NCBI RefSeq assembly: GCF_039531695.1
Contig: NZ_BAAAQN010000006.1
Span: forward strand, 124,001-188,000
DNA: 64,000 nucleotides
Direction of reading: 5' to 3'
Source: Catenulispora yoronensis
GTDB taxonomy: Bacteria > Actinomycetota > Actinomycetes > Streptomycetales > Catenulisporaceae
Shown: in pieces, positions 25,174-33,700 of the stretch
Layout: the number at the start of each line of letters is the position of its first letter
Position numbering within the stretch: the stretch's first letter is position 1
Made by a program: the position numbers and the translations under genes
Notes under the pieces: generated by a model
The model's database searches: none
Told to the model about the DNA's origin: nothing
Seen by the model: the letters and a program-made list of their open reading frames with translations, nothing else

Positions 25174-26249
25174 GAGCGGCGGTCTTCGAGAACGGCAAGC
25201 TCGAAGTCGTCGAGGGCGTCGAGGTGCGCGCGCCGCGCGCGGACGAGGTCGTGGTCCGGATCGTGGCCGCCGGCCTGTGCCACTCCGACCTCAGCGTGGT
25301 CAACGGCACCATCCCGTATCCGGGCCCGGCGGTGCTCGGGCACGAGGGCGCCGGCGTCGTGGCCGAGGTCGGCGCGGCGGTGACCCGGGTCAAGGCCGGC
25401 GACCACGTGTGCCTGACCACGATCAACCACTGCGGCGTGTGCCCGGCGTGCAGCCGGGGCCGCCCGACGATGTGCCGGTCGACCTTCGGCCGGATGAGCC
25501 GGCCGTTCACCCGGACCGGGGCCGGCGGCGGGACCGAGAAGGTGGCCTCCTTCGCCAACACGTCGGTCTTCACCGAACGCGTCGTGGTCAAGGAGGTGCA
25601 GGCGGTGCCGATCCCTCAGGACGTCCCGATGCCCTCCGCCGCGCTCATCGGGTGCGGCGTGCTGACCGGGGTCGGGGCGGTGCTGAACCGGGCCCGGGTG
25701 CGGATCGGCGAGACGGTCGTGGTGATCGGCGTCGGCGGCATCGGGCTGAACGCGATCCAGGGCGCGCGGATCGCCCGCGCGGGCCGGATCGTGGCCGTGG
25801 ACACCAACCCGCGCAAGGCGGAGGCGGCCCGGACGTTCGGGGCGACCGACTTCGTGGATCCGTCCGGCGCGGACGTCGTGGCGCTGGTCAAGGAGCTGCT
25901 CCCGGGCGGCGCGGACCACGTCTTCGAGTGCGTCGGGCATCCCGCGCTGATCCGCGCGGCCACCGACATGCTGGGCTGGTCGGGGACGGCCGTGCTGCTC
26001 GGGGTTCCGCGCGCCGACGCCGAGGCCTCGTTCCTGGTCTCCGGGATGTATATGGACAAGACCATTATGGGCTGCCGCTACGGAACCTCTCACCCCCAGT
26101 TCGACGTCACAAGGTATGTGGACCTCTATCGGACGGGTGAACTCCTCCTGGACGAACTCGTGACGAAGACCTACCCTCTGGAGCACATCCACGAGGCGAT
26201 CCACGACCTGGAAAGCGGGTCATTGGCAAGGGGAGTCCTCTTGCTCTGA
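25170..26249 (+). CDS. Zinc-dependent alcohol dehydrogenase (MDR family)
   Basis: A 359-residue medium-chain dehydrogenase. Catalytic zinc ligands are suggested by Cys37-His38 (GLCHSD) and His58-Glu59 (LGHEG). The structural zinc loop has Cys88, Cys91, Cys94 and Cys102. The Rossmann turn VVVIGVGGIGLNAIQGA lies near residue 190, and FECVGHP near 250. The ATG sits in an ATGA overlap with the SDR gene, so the two enzymes are probably made together and act in sequence on hydroxyl groups. Resemblance is to class III/NDMA-type alcohol dehydrogenases; no mycofactocin genes are in the window to support that subtype. Confidence 0.9.
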   Translation: MRAAVFENGKLEVVEGVEVRAPRADEVVVRIVAAGLCHSDLSVVNGTIPYPGPAVLGHEGAGVVAEVGAAVTRVKAGDHVCLTTINHCGVCPACSRGRPTMCRSTFGRMSRPFTRTGAGGGTEKVASFANTSVFTERVVVKEVQAVPIPQDVPMPSAALIGCGVLTGVGAVLNRARVRIGETVVVIGVGGIGLNAIQGARIARAGRIVAVDTNPRKAEAARTFGATDFVDPSGADVVALVKELLPGGADHVFECVGHPALIRAATDMLGWSGTAVLLGVPRADAEASFLVSGMYMDKTIMGCRYGTSHPQFDVTRYVDLYRTGELLLDELVTKTYPLEHIHEAIHDLESGSLARGVLLL

Positions 26250-26268
26250 GCCGAACGAGGGGAAGGCC

Positions 26269-28437
26269 GTGACGGAGAGCCCGACCGGGCAGGGTGCACC
26301 CGACCACGAGGTCGACGTGGCGCTGCTCACCGAGTCGTCCGCGCCCTCGGCGGCCGTTCCCGAGCAGGGGACGCGCGAGACCGACACGGAGCGTGCGGAA
26401 ACCTCAAACGGCACCTCAGACGCCCCGGATCCGGACGCCCCGCACTCGAACGGCTCCTTTTCGGACGAATCCGCTCCGGACGATCCGCCGTCGGACCCGG
26501 CGCCCGGCGCCGGCGTCGAGGTCGGTGCCGGCATGGGTGCCGGTGGAGGTACCGCCGTGGGTGCCGGTGTCCAGGCCCGGCACGTGATCGAGGACGGCCA
26601 CGTGGTCCTGCTCCTCGATCCCCCCGAGGAGGTCGCGGAGCCGGACACCCGCAACGTGCTGCGCCGCCTGGGCAGCCGGATCGCGCGGGAGTTCGTCGAC
26701 CCCAGCCCCGGGCTCTACCTCTCGCTGGCCTATATCGTGCTGGCCGTCGGGATCACCTGGCAGCTGCTGGCGCACCCGGTGGCCAAGCTGCTGGCCGGCA
26801 ACCCCTACGACCAGCAGTACTTCGAGTGGCAGCTGACCTGGGTCCAGCACGCCGTGCTGCACCTGCAGAACCCGCTGTTCACGCACACGATGAACGCCCC
26901 CGACGGGATGAACGTCGTGGGCAATCCGCAGATCATCGGACCGGCCGTGGTCCTGACGCCGATCACCTATCTGTTCGGCTCGTCGGTGTCGTTCGCCCTG
27001 CTGACCACGTTCAACCTGGCCGCGACCGCCACCACCTGGCGCTGGTTCCTGCGCAAGCACGTCGTGCGGACCGAGACCGCGGCCTTCGTCGGCGGCCTGT
27101 TCATGGGCTTCTCGCCGTCGATGATGTCGCACTCGCTGGCGCACCCGAACCTGGCCGGGCAGTGGCTGGTGCCGCTGATCCTGGGCCGGCTGCTGCGGCT
27201 GCGCGAGCGGGACCGCGCGGTGCGCAACGGCGTCGCGCTCGGCCTGATGATCGTCGCGCAGGTGTTCGTCGGCGAGGAACTGCTGTTCCTCACCGCGCTG
27301 GGCTGCTTCTTCTTCCTGATCGCGTACGCGGCGATGCGCCCGCGGCAGACCCGCGCGGACGGCCCCACCTTCCTCAAGGGCGCGGCCGTCGCGATCGCCA
27401 CGTCGGCGGTGCTGCTGGCGTATCCGCTGACGTTCCAGTTCGCCGGGCCCATGTCGTTCAAGGGCATCCCGTTCGACATCGCCTACTACTCGGCGGATCT
27501 GAAGTCCTACGCGGTGTATCCGGACCTGGAGATCTGGATCGACAAGAACCAGCTGGACCCGCTGGCCCCCGGCGCGACGGAGCAGGCGGCGCTGGTCGGC
27601 TGGGCCCTGCTGCTGGTGGTGGTCCTGCTGGTGGTCTGGTGCCTGCGCAACGCGGCGGTCCGGGCGCTGCTGATCGCGGCGGCCTGCCTGGTCCTGCTGT
27701 CGGTGGGGCCGACGCCGGTGTTCGACCACGAGCCGATCACCTGGGGCTGGTTCCCGCTGCGCAAGGACGGGGTCTGGTCGCACCTCCAGGATCTGCCGCT
27801 GTTCTCCTCCAGCCTGCCGATCCGCAGCGCGCTGGCGGTGTCCTGGATCGTCGGGATCCTGCTGGCGATGGGCCTGGACAAGGCGCTGGCGCAGCGCTGG
27901 ATGTGGGTCCGGGGACTGGCCGTCGGGGGCACCGCCGTCGCGCTGTTCCCGCTGCTGCCGCGGGTGCTGGAGGCGAGCGACCGCGCGCCGATCCCGGCCT
28001 ACTTCACCGCCGGGACCTGGAAGGAGTGCGTGTCGCCGGGCCGGAACACCATCGTCGGCGTACCGCTGTCCGACGGCGGGGACCGGACCAACGAGACCTG
28101 GTCCACGGCCGCCGACACCGCGTTCGCGATCCCGCAGGGGCCGGTGATGGCTCCCAGCTCGCCGACCGACAAGCAGGTCACCTGGGGCCGCAACAACGTG
28201 CTGTGGACGGCGCAGTGGCTGTCGTACATCTTCAAGAACGGCGGCGGCGCCACCCCGCCGGTGGACGGCTCCATCAAGAGCCGGGTGGCGCTGGACCTGG
28301 GCACCTGGCAGGCGAACTGCGTCGTGATGGCCGAGGGCGCGCCGAACCTGGACGCGGTGGGGGCGTTCCTGGACCAGGCGATCGCGCCCGGGGTGCACAA
28401 GGGCGGCGTCGTGGTGTGGAAGGAACCCACCCGGTAG
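26269..28437 (+). CDS. Polytopic membrane protein, GT-C glycosyltransferase-like, with disordered N-terminus
   Basis: A 722-residue membrane protein. The first 115 residues are acidic, Pro/Ser/Gly-rich and probably disordered. About eleven hydrophobic segments follow from residue 150 (LYLSLAYIVLAVGITWQLL) to 570, then an external C-terminal domain. The stretch NPYDQQYFEWQLTWVQHAVL after the first helix has the acidic and aromatic look of the GT-C first loop, and FMGFSPSMMSHSLAHPNL is a recurrent feature of actinobacterial relatives. Polyprenyl-phosphate sugar transfer is a guess from topology only. The GTG start lies 19 bp after the ADH stop, so it may be transcribed with that operon although functionally unrelated. 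Confidence 0.72.
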   Translation: MTESPTGQGAPDHEVDVALLTESSAPSAAVPEQGTRETDTERAETSNGTSDAPDPDAPHSNGSFSDESAPDDPPSDPAPGAGVEVGAGMGAGGGTAVGAGVQARHVIEDGHVVLLLDPPEEVAEPDTRNVLRRLGSRIAREFVDPSPGLYLSLAYIVLAVGITWQLLAHPVAKLLAGNPYDQQYFEWQLTWVQHAVLHLQNPLFTHTMNAPDGMNVVGNPQIIGPAVVLTPITYLFGSSVSFALLTTFNLAATATTWRWFLRKHVVRTETAAFVGGLFMGFSPSMMSHSLAHPNLAGQWLVPLILGRLLRLRERDRAVRNGVALGLMIVAQVFVGEELLFLTALGCFFFLIAYAAMRPRQTRADGPTFLKGAAVAIATSAVLLAYPLTFQFAGPMSFKGIPFDIAYYSADLKSYAVYPDLEIWIDKNQLDPLAPGATEQAALVGWALLLVVVLLVVWCLRNAAVRALLIAAACLVLLSVGPTPVFDHEPITWGWFPLRKDGVWSHLQDLPLFSSSLPIRSALAVSWIVGILLAMGLDKALAQRWMWVRGLAVGGTAVALFPLLPRVLEASDRAPIPAYFTAGTWKECVSPGRNTIVGVPLSDGGDRTNETWSTAADTAFAIPQGPVMAPSSPTDKQVTWGRNNVLWTAQWLSYIFKNGGGATPPVDGSIKSRVALDLGTWQANCVVMAEGAPNLDAVGAFLDQAIAPGVHKGGVVVWKEPTR

Positions 28438-28452
28438 GACCGGTCCTCGAAA

Positions 28453-28469
28453 GCGGGAACCCCTCCCGC
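28453..28469. other. Small hairpin between membrane protein and sigma factor genes
   Basis: GCGGGA at 28453-28458 pairs with TCCCGC at 28464-28469 over a 5-nt loop, 16 bp after the membrane-protein stop codon and 31 bp before the sigma-factor start. It may attenuate read-through. GGAAC inside it resembles an ECF -35, but I see no matching -10 at the right distance. Confidence 0.3.
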
Positions 28470-28500
28470 CGTGCCGGACACGAATCCGGTGTGAGGACTG

Positions 28501-29076
28501 ATGACGACTGACCGCGAGCTGTGGGCGCAGGCCGTCGACGGCGACCGGGAGGCGTTCGGGATGCTTTTCGACCGGCACGCGACGGCGGTCTACAACCACC
28601 TGTTCCGGCGCACGGCGGACTGGGGCGAGGCCGAGGACCTGACCTCGACCGTGTTCCTGCACGCCTGGCGCCGGCGCGCCGACATCGTGCTGGACCGGGA
28701 CTCGGCGCTGCCGTGGCTGCTGGGCGTGGCCAACGGGACGCTGTCGAACACCCGGCGGCGGCTGCGGCGGGCGCAGGCGCTCGTCCAACGGCTCGTGATC
28801 CAAGACGAGCCGCGGGACGACGCCGACCACGCCGACGCGGTCGCGACCCGGATCGACGACGAGCGCCGGATGTCGGACCTGCACCGGGCCCTGGCCCGGC
28901 TGCCCCGCCACGAGCGCGACGTGGTCGAGCTGTGCCTGTGGTCCGGACTGGACCAGCAGGCGGCGGCCGCCGCGCTGGGCATAGCCGTCGGGACGGTCAA
29001 GTCGCGCCTGTCGCGGGCCCGCCGGCGGTTGTCGTCAGACCTCGGACATCTCATTGAATCGGAGGAGGGGACATGA
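28501..29076 (+). CDS. ECF-type RNA polymerase sigma factor
   Basis: A 191-residue extracytoplasmic-function sigma factor directing RNA polymerase to a small promoter set. Region 2 (about 15-85) includes LFDRHATAVYNHLFRRTADW and AEDLTSTVFLHAWRR. Region 4 (about 125-178) contains LPRHERDVVELCLWSG and the recognition helix GIAVGTVKSRLSRARRRL. No sigma 3 domain or C-terminal extension is present. Its stop overlaps the ATG of the downstream membrane protein (ATGA), the usual layout for a sigma factor and its controller. Confidence 0.92.
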   Translation: MTTDRELWAQAVDGDREAFGMLFDRHATAVYNHLFRRTADWGEAEDLTSTVFLHAWRRRADIVLDRDSALPWLLGVANGTLSNTRRRLRRAQALVQRLVIQDEPRDDADHADAVATRIDDERRMSDLHRALARLPRHERDVVELCLWSGLDQQAAAAALGIAVGTVKSRLSRARRRLSSDLGHLIESEEGT

Positions 29077-30128
29077 GAGGACTGCCGGTTCCTCCTCCCG
29101 AGCGCCGGCTTCCCGGACACGGGCGGCGGCGAGAGGAGTTGCTGAGGATGATCGACCAGGAACAGGCCCGGGGCGGCGTGCGCCGCCGCTGGGGGCTGCC
29201 GCTCGGGGTGGCCGCCGTGGTGTCCGCGACCGGGGTGGTCGCGGTGCTGGCGCTGGGCGGCGGGACGAAGCCGGCCGGGGACAGCGGCGTGGGTCCGCTG
29301 GCCGGCGGCACGACGGCGCTGAAGACGGCGGAGACCGCGACCGTGACGCCGGACGCCACGGGAGGCGCGGGCACGCCGTCGGCCTCCGGGAGCGGACAGG
29401 TCGTCGTGGTGCAGAACGGGCAGACGATCACGCTGCCGTACAACTCGCAGGACTTCGTCGCGGCGTGCAAGGTGGCGCTGGACGTCCGGGACGGACGGGT
29501 GGTGGTCTCGGCGAGCCCGTCGCCGAAGCTGATCGACCCCAAGCTCTGCACGTCCGTGGAGCCCTCCTCCCCGGCCGGTCCGCCGGTGGAGCCGACCAGC
29601 CCGGTCATCACCCCGGGGCAGAACGAGGCGCTGCCGGCCGACCGGGTCCAGGCGATCCTGGCCTCGTGCGCGCCGTCGGGCGGGCCTTGGCAGAAGGTGG
29701 TCGCGGTGAAGACCGCCTTCGCCACCCAGCACGTGGACGCGATGGTGATCGCCACGAACTCGAAGCACGAGTACGTGTTCTGTGACGCGAAGGGCAACAC
29801 CGGCTTCCCGTCCCAGACCCCGACGATCGTCACACTGGCGAGCCTGCGCGTGGGGAACTCGCACCTGAAGGAGTACGACGGAGGAACGGACTACAGCGAT
29901 CGTCAGCACTACCTGATGTTCAACTGGGGCCTGATCGGGCCCGAGGTCAAGAAGGTGACGGTGAGCTACGGCACCGAGAAGCAGGAGTACCCGGCACTGG
30001 TCGACAACGGCGCCTTCCTGTCGACGGCCTCGACGCCCTTCAACCCGGACTACACGCACCCGCCGATCGGGTACGTCCACGCCTACGCCGCCGACGGCAC
30101 CAAGCTCTACGACACGCCGCTGAGCTAA
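29073..30128 (+). CDS. Membrane-anchored putative anti-sigma partner
   Basis: A 351-residue protein translationally coupled to the ECF sigma factor. A 40-residue cytoplasmic N-terminus, rich in Arg and Glu, precedes one transmembrane helix (about 43-62, GLPLGVAAVVSATGVVAVLAL). A Thr/Gly/Ser-rich linker and an external domain of about 230 residues complete it. The cytoplasmic part is too short for a full anti-sigma domain and has no HxxxCxxC zinc motif, so anti-sigma function rests mainly on gene order. The external part has three Cys and a repeated VxxSxSP-type linker. It ends overlapping the convergent flavin reductase gene by 4 bp. Confidence 0.7.
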   Translation: MRGLPVPPPERRLPGHGRRREELLRMIDQEQARGGVRRRWGLPLGVAAVVSATGVVAVLALGGGTKPAGDSGVGPLAGGTTALKTAETATVTPDATGGAGTPSASGSGQVVVVQNGQTITLPYNSQDFVAACKVALDVRDGRVVVSASPSPKLIDPKLCTSVEPSSPAGPPVEPTSPVITPGQNEALPADRVQAILASCAPSGGPWQKVVAVKTAFATQHVDAMVIATNSKHEYVFCDAKGNTGFPSQTPTIVTLASLRVGNSHLKEYDGGTDYSDRQHYLMFNWGLIGPEVKKVTVSYGTEKQEYPALVDNGAFLSTASTPFNPDYTHPPIGYVHAYAADGTKLYDTPLS

Positions 30129-30724
30129 GCAAACGCACCCTTGTGGAAGATCAGCGGGCTCGACGCCGGATCGGCGTCGAGCCCGTGCACGCGTCCCACG
30201 ACGATGGTGTGGTCCCCACCGGGGTGGGTGGCCTCGATCGTGCAGTCCACCCAGCCGTGGGCGCCTTCGAGGATCGGGGATCCGAGTTCGGAGGAGCGCC
30301 AGGCGACGCCGTCGAACTTGTCGCCGCCGCTGACAGCGAAGGCCCGGCACAGGGTCTCGTGGTCGGCGGCGAGGAAGTTCACGCAGAAGCGTCCCACGGC
30401 CTTGATGCGGGGCCAGGTGGTGGACGTGTGGCCGACCGAGAACAGGACCAGCGGCGGGTCCAGGGACAGGGCGGAGAACGCCTGGCAGGCGAAGCCGACG
30501 GGGCCGTCGGCGTCCTCGGCGGCGACCACGGTCACGCCGGAGGCGAAGTGGCCCAGGACGCGGCGGTAGTCGGCGGCGTCGACGGACCCGGCGTCGAGCT
30601 CGACGGTCTCGGTGTCCTCCACGTTCTCAGGGTTCTCGGTGCTATCGGTGTTCTCCGCGGCCGCGGCGCGTTCGCCGGGGTCGACGTGCCCGGCGTGCTC
30701 GCGTGCGGTGGCCTGTGCAGGCAT
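30125..30724 (-). CDS. Flavin reductase-like domain protein
   Basis: A 199-residue FMN-binding split-barrel protein that likely supplies reduced flavin to a two-component monooxygenase (HsaB/HpaC type). The domain begins DYRRVLGHFASGVTVVAA (about 52-69) and includes GFACQAFSALSLDPPLVLFSVG and FCVNFLAADHETLCRAF. The first 50 residues are Glu/Asn/Thr-rich and probably disordered. No oxygenase component lies next to it; the luciferase-like genes elsewhere in the window are possible partners if they are FMN-dependent. A degenerate operator lies at 30840-30858 upstream. Confidence 0.85.
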   Translation of the reverse strand: MPAQATAREHAGHVDPGERAAAAENTDSTENPENVEDTETVELDAGSVDAADYRRVLGHFASGVTVVAAEDADGPVGFACQAFSALSLDPPLVLFSVGHTSTTWPRIKAVGRFCVNFLAADHETLCRAFAVSGGDKFDGVAWRSSELGSPILEGAHGWVDCTIEATHPGGDHTIVVGRVHGLDADPASSPLIFHKGAFA

Positions 30725-30839
30725 GGTCCCAGCCCCTAGGTGTCACGCTGTTCGCGACTGCGCGGTCCCAGCTCGTTCGCCATTCCAAAAGCGCAGCTCT
30801 GTCCAGCATACGTGGACGGACAGGGTCAGTGTGGGTGGG

Positions 30840-30858
30840 AACTGACGACCCGTCAAGT
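30840..30858. promoter_or_regulatory. Degenerate TetR-type operator candidate upstream of flavin reductase
   Basis: AACTGACGACCCGTCAAGT keeps the inner CTGAC/GTCA halves (6 of 7 left, 5 of 7 right). It is 115 bp upstream of the flavin reductase start, further than the other copies, so I list it as tentative. Confidence 0.3.
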
Positions 30859-30927
30859 GTGCTGTCGTTCGGCATGGCGAACGCTCCGAGGACATCGGCC
30901 GACTTGGCGTCAACCGTTCAACGACAG

Positions 30928-31761
30928 TCAGTGCCCTGAGAATTCCGGGGCGCGCCGCTCGGCGAACGCCCGCACGCCCTCCCGGCCGTCGTCGGTGGCC
31001 ATGTTCAGCTCCACCGCGTCGGCCTCCTCCCGGAAGGCCGTGGCCCGGTCCACTTCCAGGGCGCGGTTCACGAGGTTCTTGGCCAGCGCGAAGGCCCGCG
31101 TCGGGCCCACGGCGAGCCGCTCGGCCCACTCCCGCGCGGCCGACTCCAGATCGTCGTCCGGCACCACGCGGTTCACCAGACCCAGGGCGAGCGCCTCGGC
31201 GGCCGGCACGTCGTCGGCGAGGAAGATCAGCTCTTTGGCTTTGTGCACGCCGACCAGCCGGGTCAGCAGGTAGGCGCCGCCGCCGTCGGGCACCAGGCCG
31301 CGGCGGGCGAAGATCTCGATGAACCGAGCCGATTCGGCGGCGACGACGAGGTCGCAGGCCAGCGCGAGGTGCGCGCCGATGCCGGCCGCGATGCCGTTGA
31401 CGGCCGCGATCACCGGCTTCTCGCAGTCCAAAACCGCGGCGACGAGTGCCTGGGCGCCGTCCCGGATGGTGCGCGCGACGTCGCCGGGGCCCGGCGGCCG
31501 CGGCGGCCCGGCCCCGGGCCCGGACCCCGGCCGGGACCGGAGGTCCGCGCCGGTGCAGAAGCCCCGGCCGGTGGCGGTGAGGACCACCGCGCGGGTGTCC
31601 GGATCGGCGGAGGCCTGCCGCAGCAAGGCGATCAGCCGGTCGCGCTGCCCGGCGTCGATGGCGTTGAGCGCCTCCGGCCGGTCCAGCGTGATCCATCCGA
31701 CGCCGCCCGAGAGCTCGTGGCGGACGGTCTGTTCCACGGAGCGCTCGGACGCTTCGGACAT
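30928..31761 (-). CDS. Enoyl-CoA hydratase/isomerase family protein
   Basis: A crotonase-fold enzyme of 277 residues, expected to hydrate or isomerise an enoyl-CoA. GVGWITLDRPEALNAID, GRGFCTGADLRS (oxyanion hole) and VNGIAAGIGAHLALACDLVVA are clear. In place of both catalytic glutamates of classical hydratases, IFARRGLVPDGGGAYLLTRLVG carries an Asp in the second position, seen in isomerase-like members. A Pro/Gly-rich insert (about 77-92) follows the oxyanion loop. GGGAG precedes the start. It probably shares a transcript with the ATP-grasp synthetase gene 111 bp upstream, the gap being filled by a 17-bp tandem repeat. Confidence 0.88.
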   Translation of the reverse strand: MSEASERSVEQTVRHELSGGVGWITLDRPEALNAIDAGQRDRLIALLRQASADPDTRAVVLTATGRGFCTGADLRSRPGSGPGAGPPRPPGPGDVARTIRDGAQALVAAVLDCEKPVIAAVNGIAAGIGAHLALACDLVVAAESARFIEIFARRGLVPDGGGAYLLTRLVGVHKAKELIFLADDVPAAEALALGLVNRVVPDDDLESAAREWAERLAVGPTRAFALAKNLVNRALEVDRATAFREEADAVELNMATDDGREGVRAFAERRAPEFSGH

Positions 31762-31782
31762 ACGGTTCTCCCGCGAGGATGA

Positions 31783-31885
31783 GGAATCAGCGCCGGACGG
31801 GGGCCGGCGCCGGTCAGGAATCAGCGCCGGTCACGGATCAGTGCCGGTCGGGCATCGGCGCCGGATCGGGAATCAGCGCCGGATC
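31783..31885. repeat. 17-bp tandem repeat, six units
   Basis: Units start at 31783, 31800, 31817, 31834, 31851 and 31868; the last is 18 bp. The common core is TCAGCGCCGG within GGAATCAGCGCCGGTCA. The array fills the gap between two leftward genes and the last unit covers the final codons and stop of the synthetase gene. It could be a variable-number repeat affecting coupling of the two genes. Confidence 0.75.
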
Positions 31886-33582
31886 AGGGTCGCCGAGGCG
31901 TCCAGCGCCACGGTCCCGCCGCCCCGGCCCAGCACCCGCAGCGGCGCAATGTCGAAGGTCTCCAGCACGTCGCCGAGGTCCAGGGCCATCCGCTGCACCC
32001 GCAGCACGGTGTCGGCCAGCGCCTCCAGGTCGGCGCCGGCCGTGGTGAGCAGCGGCAGGCAGTGCAGCTCGTCGAGCATGCGGCGGGACTGGTGGGCGTC
32101 GAACGGCGCCACCCGGATCGCGACGTCGCCCAGGGTCTCGGCGTAGGCCCCGCCGACGCCGACCACCACGGCCGGACCGAACCGGTCGTCGCGCCGGATC
32201 CCGACCATGGTGTCGACGCCGCCGGTGATCTGCTGCCCGATCAGGACGCCGTCCAGGGTGCCGAAGCCCTGGCGGCCGGCGGAGTCCATCAGGTCCTTGA
32301 AGTTCTCCCGGACCTGGGACGCCGAGGTGATGGCGGCCCGGGTCAGCCCGGCCGACGAGGCGGACGGCAGCCCCGCCACCGAAGCCTTCATCACCACCGG
32401 GTAGCCGATGGTCGCCGCCGCCCGGACCGCCCAGGCCGCGCTGGTGACCAGCTGCTCGCGCGGGGTGCGGATGCCGTAGGCGCGCAGCAGCTGGTGGGTC
32501 TGCGACTCGGACAGGCCCTTGCCGGCGGCGGGGTCCTTCTTCCGGGCGCCGCCGGAGCCGGAGGCGAGGATCTGCCGCGCCTTCACCCCGGCCATGGCGT
32601 TGTCCTCGACCAGCGCCGGGATGCGGAAGCGGAAGTCGCAGTGGTCGTAGTAGGCCTTGGCGGCGACCACCGCGTTGGTGAGGGTGCGGAAGGCCGCGAT
32701 CTCCGGGGACCGTTGCAGGATCAGGCGGTAGCCGGTCTCGGTGCCGCCGGAGGAGCACCAGATGGCGCCGATCGGCGTGCTGCTGGCCCGGGCCGCCTCG
32801 ACCAGCGCGGCGGCCGTCCACTCGGCGGCGGCGCCGGTCTCGGTGACGGCGTAGAGCAGCATCCCGGCGCCGGGGCGCGCGGCGAGCTCGGCGATGTCGG
32901 CGCCCGTCCCGGAGTCCGCGCCGGAGCCCGCGCCGAAGTCCGCGCCGGCGTCCGCGGCCTCGACCGGCAGGCCCGCGCGGCCGGCCAGGTCGGCCAGCAG
33001 GGCGGCGGCGCCGCCGGAGTCGGCGGCGATCCGGACCGGGCCCGGGCGCTGGGCCGGGCGCGGGAACCGGGCCAGGGTGGCGGCGCAGTCCAGGAGCTGG
33101 TCGAAGCCGTCGACGCGGACCACGCCGGACTGCCGCAGCACCGCGTCGATCACCCGGTCGCCGCCGGTGGCCAGCACCACCAGCGGGCGGGCGGCCGAGG
33201 CGGCGGCCTCGGCGGCGCGGATCAGGGCCCGGCCGTCCAGGTCGGTGCCGATCGCGTCGACGCAGGCGGCGATCGCGCCGACGCCGTCCGCCTGAGCGAA
33301 CGCCTCGACCGCCTCCGCGAACGTCGGGCCGGTCCCGGTCCCGGCCGGCCCGCCGGAGCCGCAGTGCACCGAACCGGCCACCCGGACGCCCAGCTCCTCG
33401 GCGGTGACCAGCGGACAGCCGGTGTGCGCGCCGGTCGTCACCAGGGCCAGCGCCGGGGCGGCCGGGGCCGGCTCGGCGGACTGCGGGGGCCGGGGCGGGA
33501 TCCGGTGGCGGTGGGCTTCCGGCGCGGGCCGGTGCCGGGCCACCTTGCTCTGCTCGCTGGTCATCACACTGGTGGCAGGCAT
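31873..33582 (-). CDS. NDP-forming acyl-CoA synthetase-like protein (ATP-grasp), N-terminally reduced
   Basis: A 569-residue relative of ADP-forming acetyl/acyl-CoA synthetases. After a 40-residue Pro/Arg-rich start, residues of about 45-330 look like the two succinyl-CoA-ligase-like subdomains, and about 345-569 form an ATP-grasp domain (LLRAYGIRTPREQLV, YPVVMKASVAGLPS, GVDTMVGIRRDDRFGPAVVVGVGG). The usual N-terminal CoA-binding Rossmann domain is absent; full-length relatives are nearer 700 residues. GSVHCGSGG may occupy the site of the phospho-acceptor region, but I cannot identify the His with certainty. An operator lies 32 bp upstream. It may need a partner or have a different activity. 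Confidence 0.78.
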   Translation of the reverse strand: MPATSVMTSEQSKVARHRPAPEAHRHRIPPRPPQSAEPAPAAPALALVTTGAHTGCPLVTAEELGVRVAGSVHCGSGGPAGTGTGPTFAEAVEAFAQADGVGAIAACVDAIGTDLDGRALIRAAEAAASAARPLVVLATGGDRVIDAVLRQSGVVRVDGFDQLLDCAATLARFPRPAQRPGPVRIAADSGGAAALLADLAGRAGLPVEAADAGADFGAGSGADSGTGADIAELAARPGAGMLLYAVTETGAAAEWTAAALVEAARASSTPIGAIWCSSGGTETGYRLILQRSPEIAAFRTLTNAVVAAKAYYDHCDFRFRIPALVEDNAMAGVKARQILASGSGGARKKDPAAGKGLSESQTHQLLRAYGIRTPREQLVTSAAWAVRAAATIGYPVVMKASVAGLPSASSAGLTRAAITSASQVRENFKDLMDSAGRQGFGTLDGVLIGQQITGGVDTMVGIRRDDRFGPAVVVGVGGAYAETLGDVAIRVAPFDAHQSRRMLDELHCLPLLTTAGADLEALADTVLRVQRMALDLGDVLETFDIAPLRVLGRGGGTVALDASATLIRR

Positions 33583-33613
33583 CGCACCGCCCTCTCAAGG
33601 GAACCGAACAGTA

Positions 33614-33632
33614 ACCTGACGATGTGTCAGTT
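33614..33632. promoter_or_regulatory. TetR-type operator copy, in front of the ATP-grasp synthetase
   Basis: ACCTGACGATGTGTCAGTT matches the consensus at 12 of 14 arm positions. It lies 32 bp upstream of the start at 33582, and on the minus strand TAAACT overlapping it could be the -10. Confidence 0.75.
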
Positions 33633-33700
33633 TAGGGCGCGGCTGCGAATTAGCCCAGAGGCAACAGGCAGGAGATCTCGCGTTCACAGAGTTCTGTTTG

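Noticed and set aside
30725..30927. A promoter or gene in the 203-bp gap upstream of the flavin reductase
   Set aside because: Short frames here conflict and lack ribosome sites. Only the degenerate operator candidate at 30840 is worth listing; no promoter is clear.
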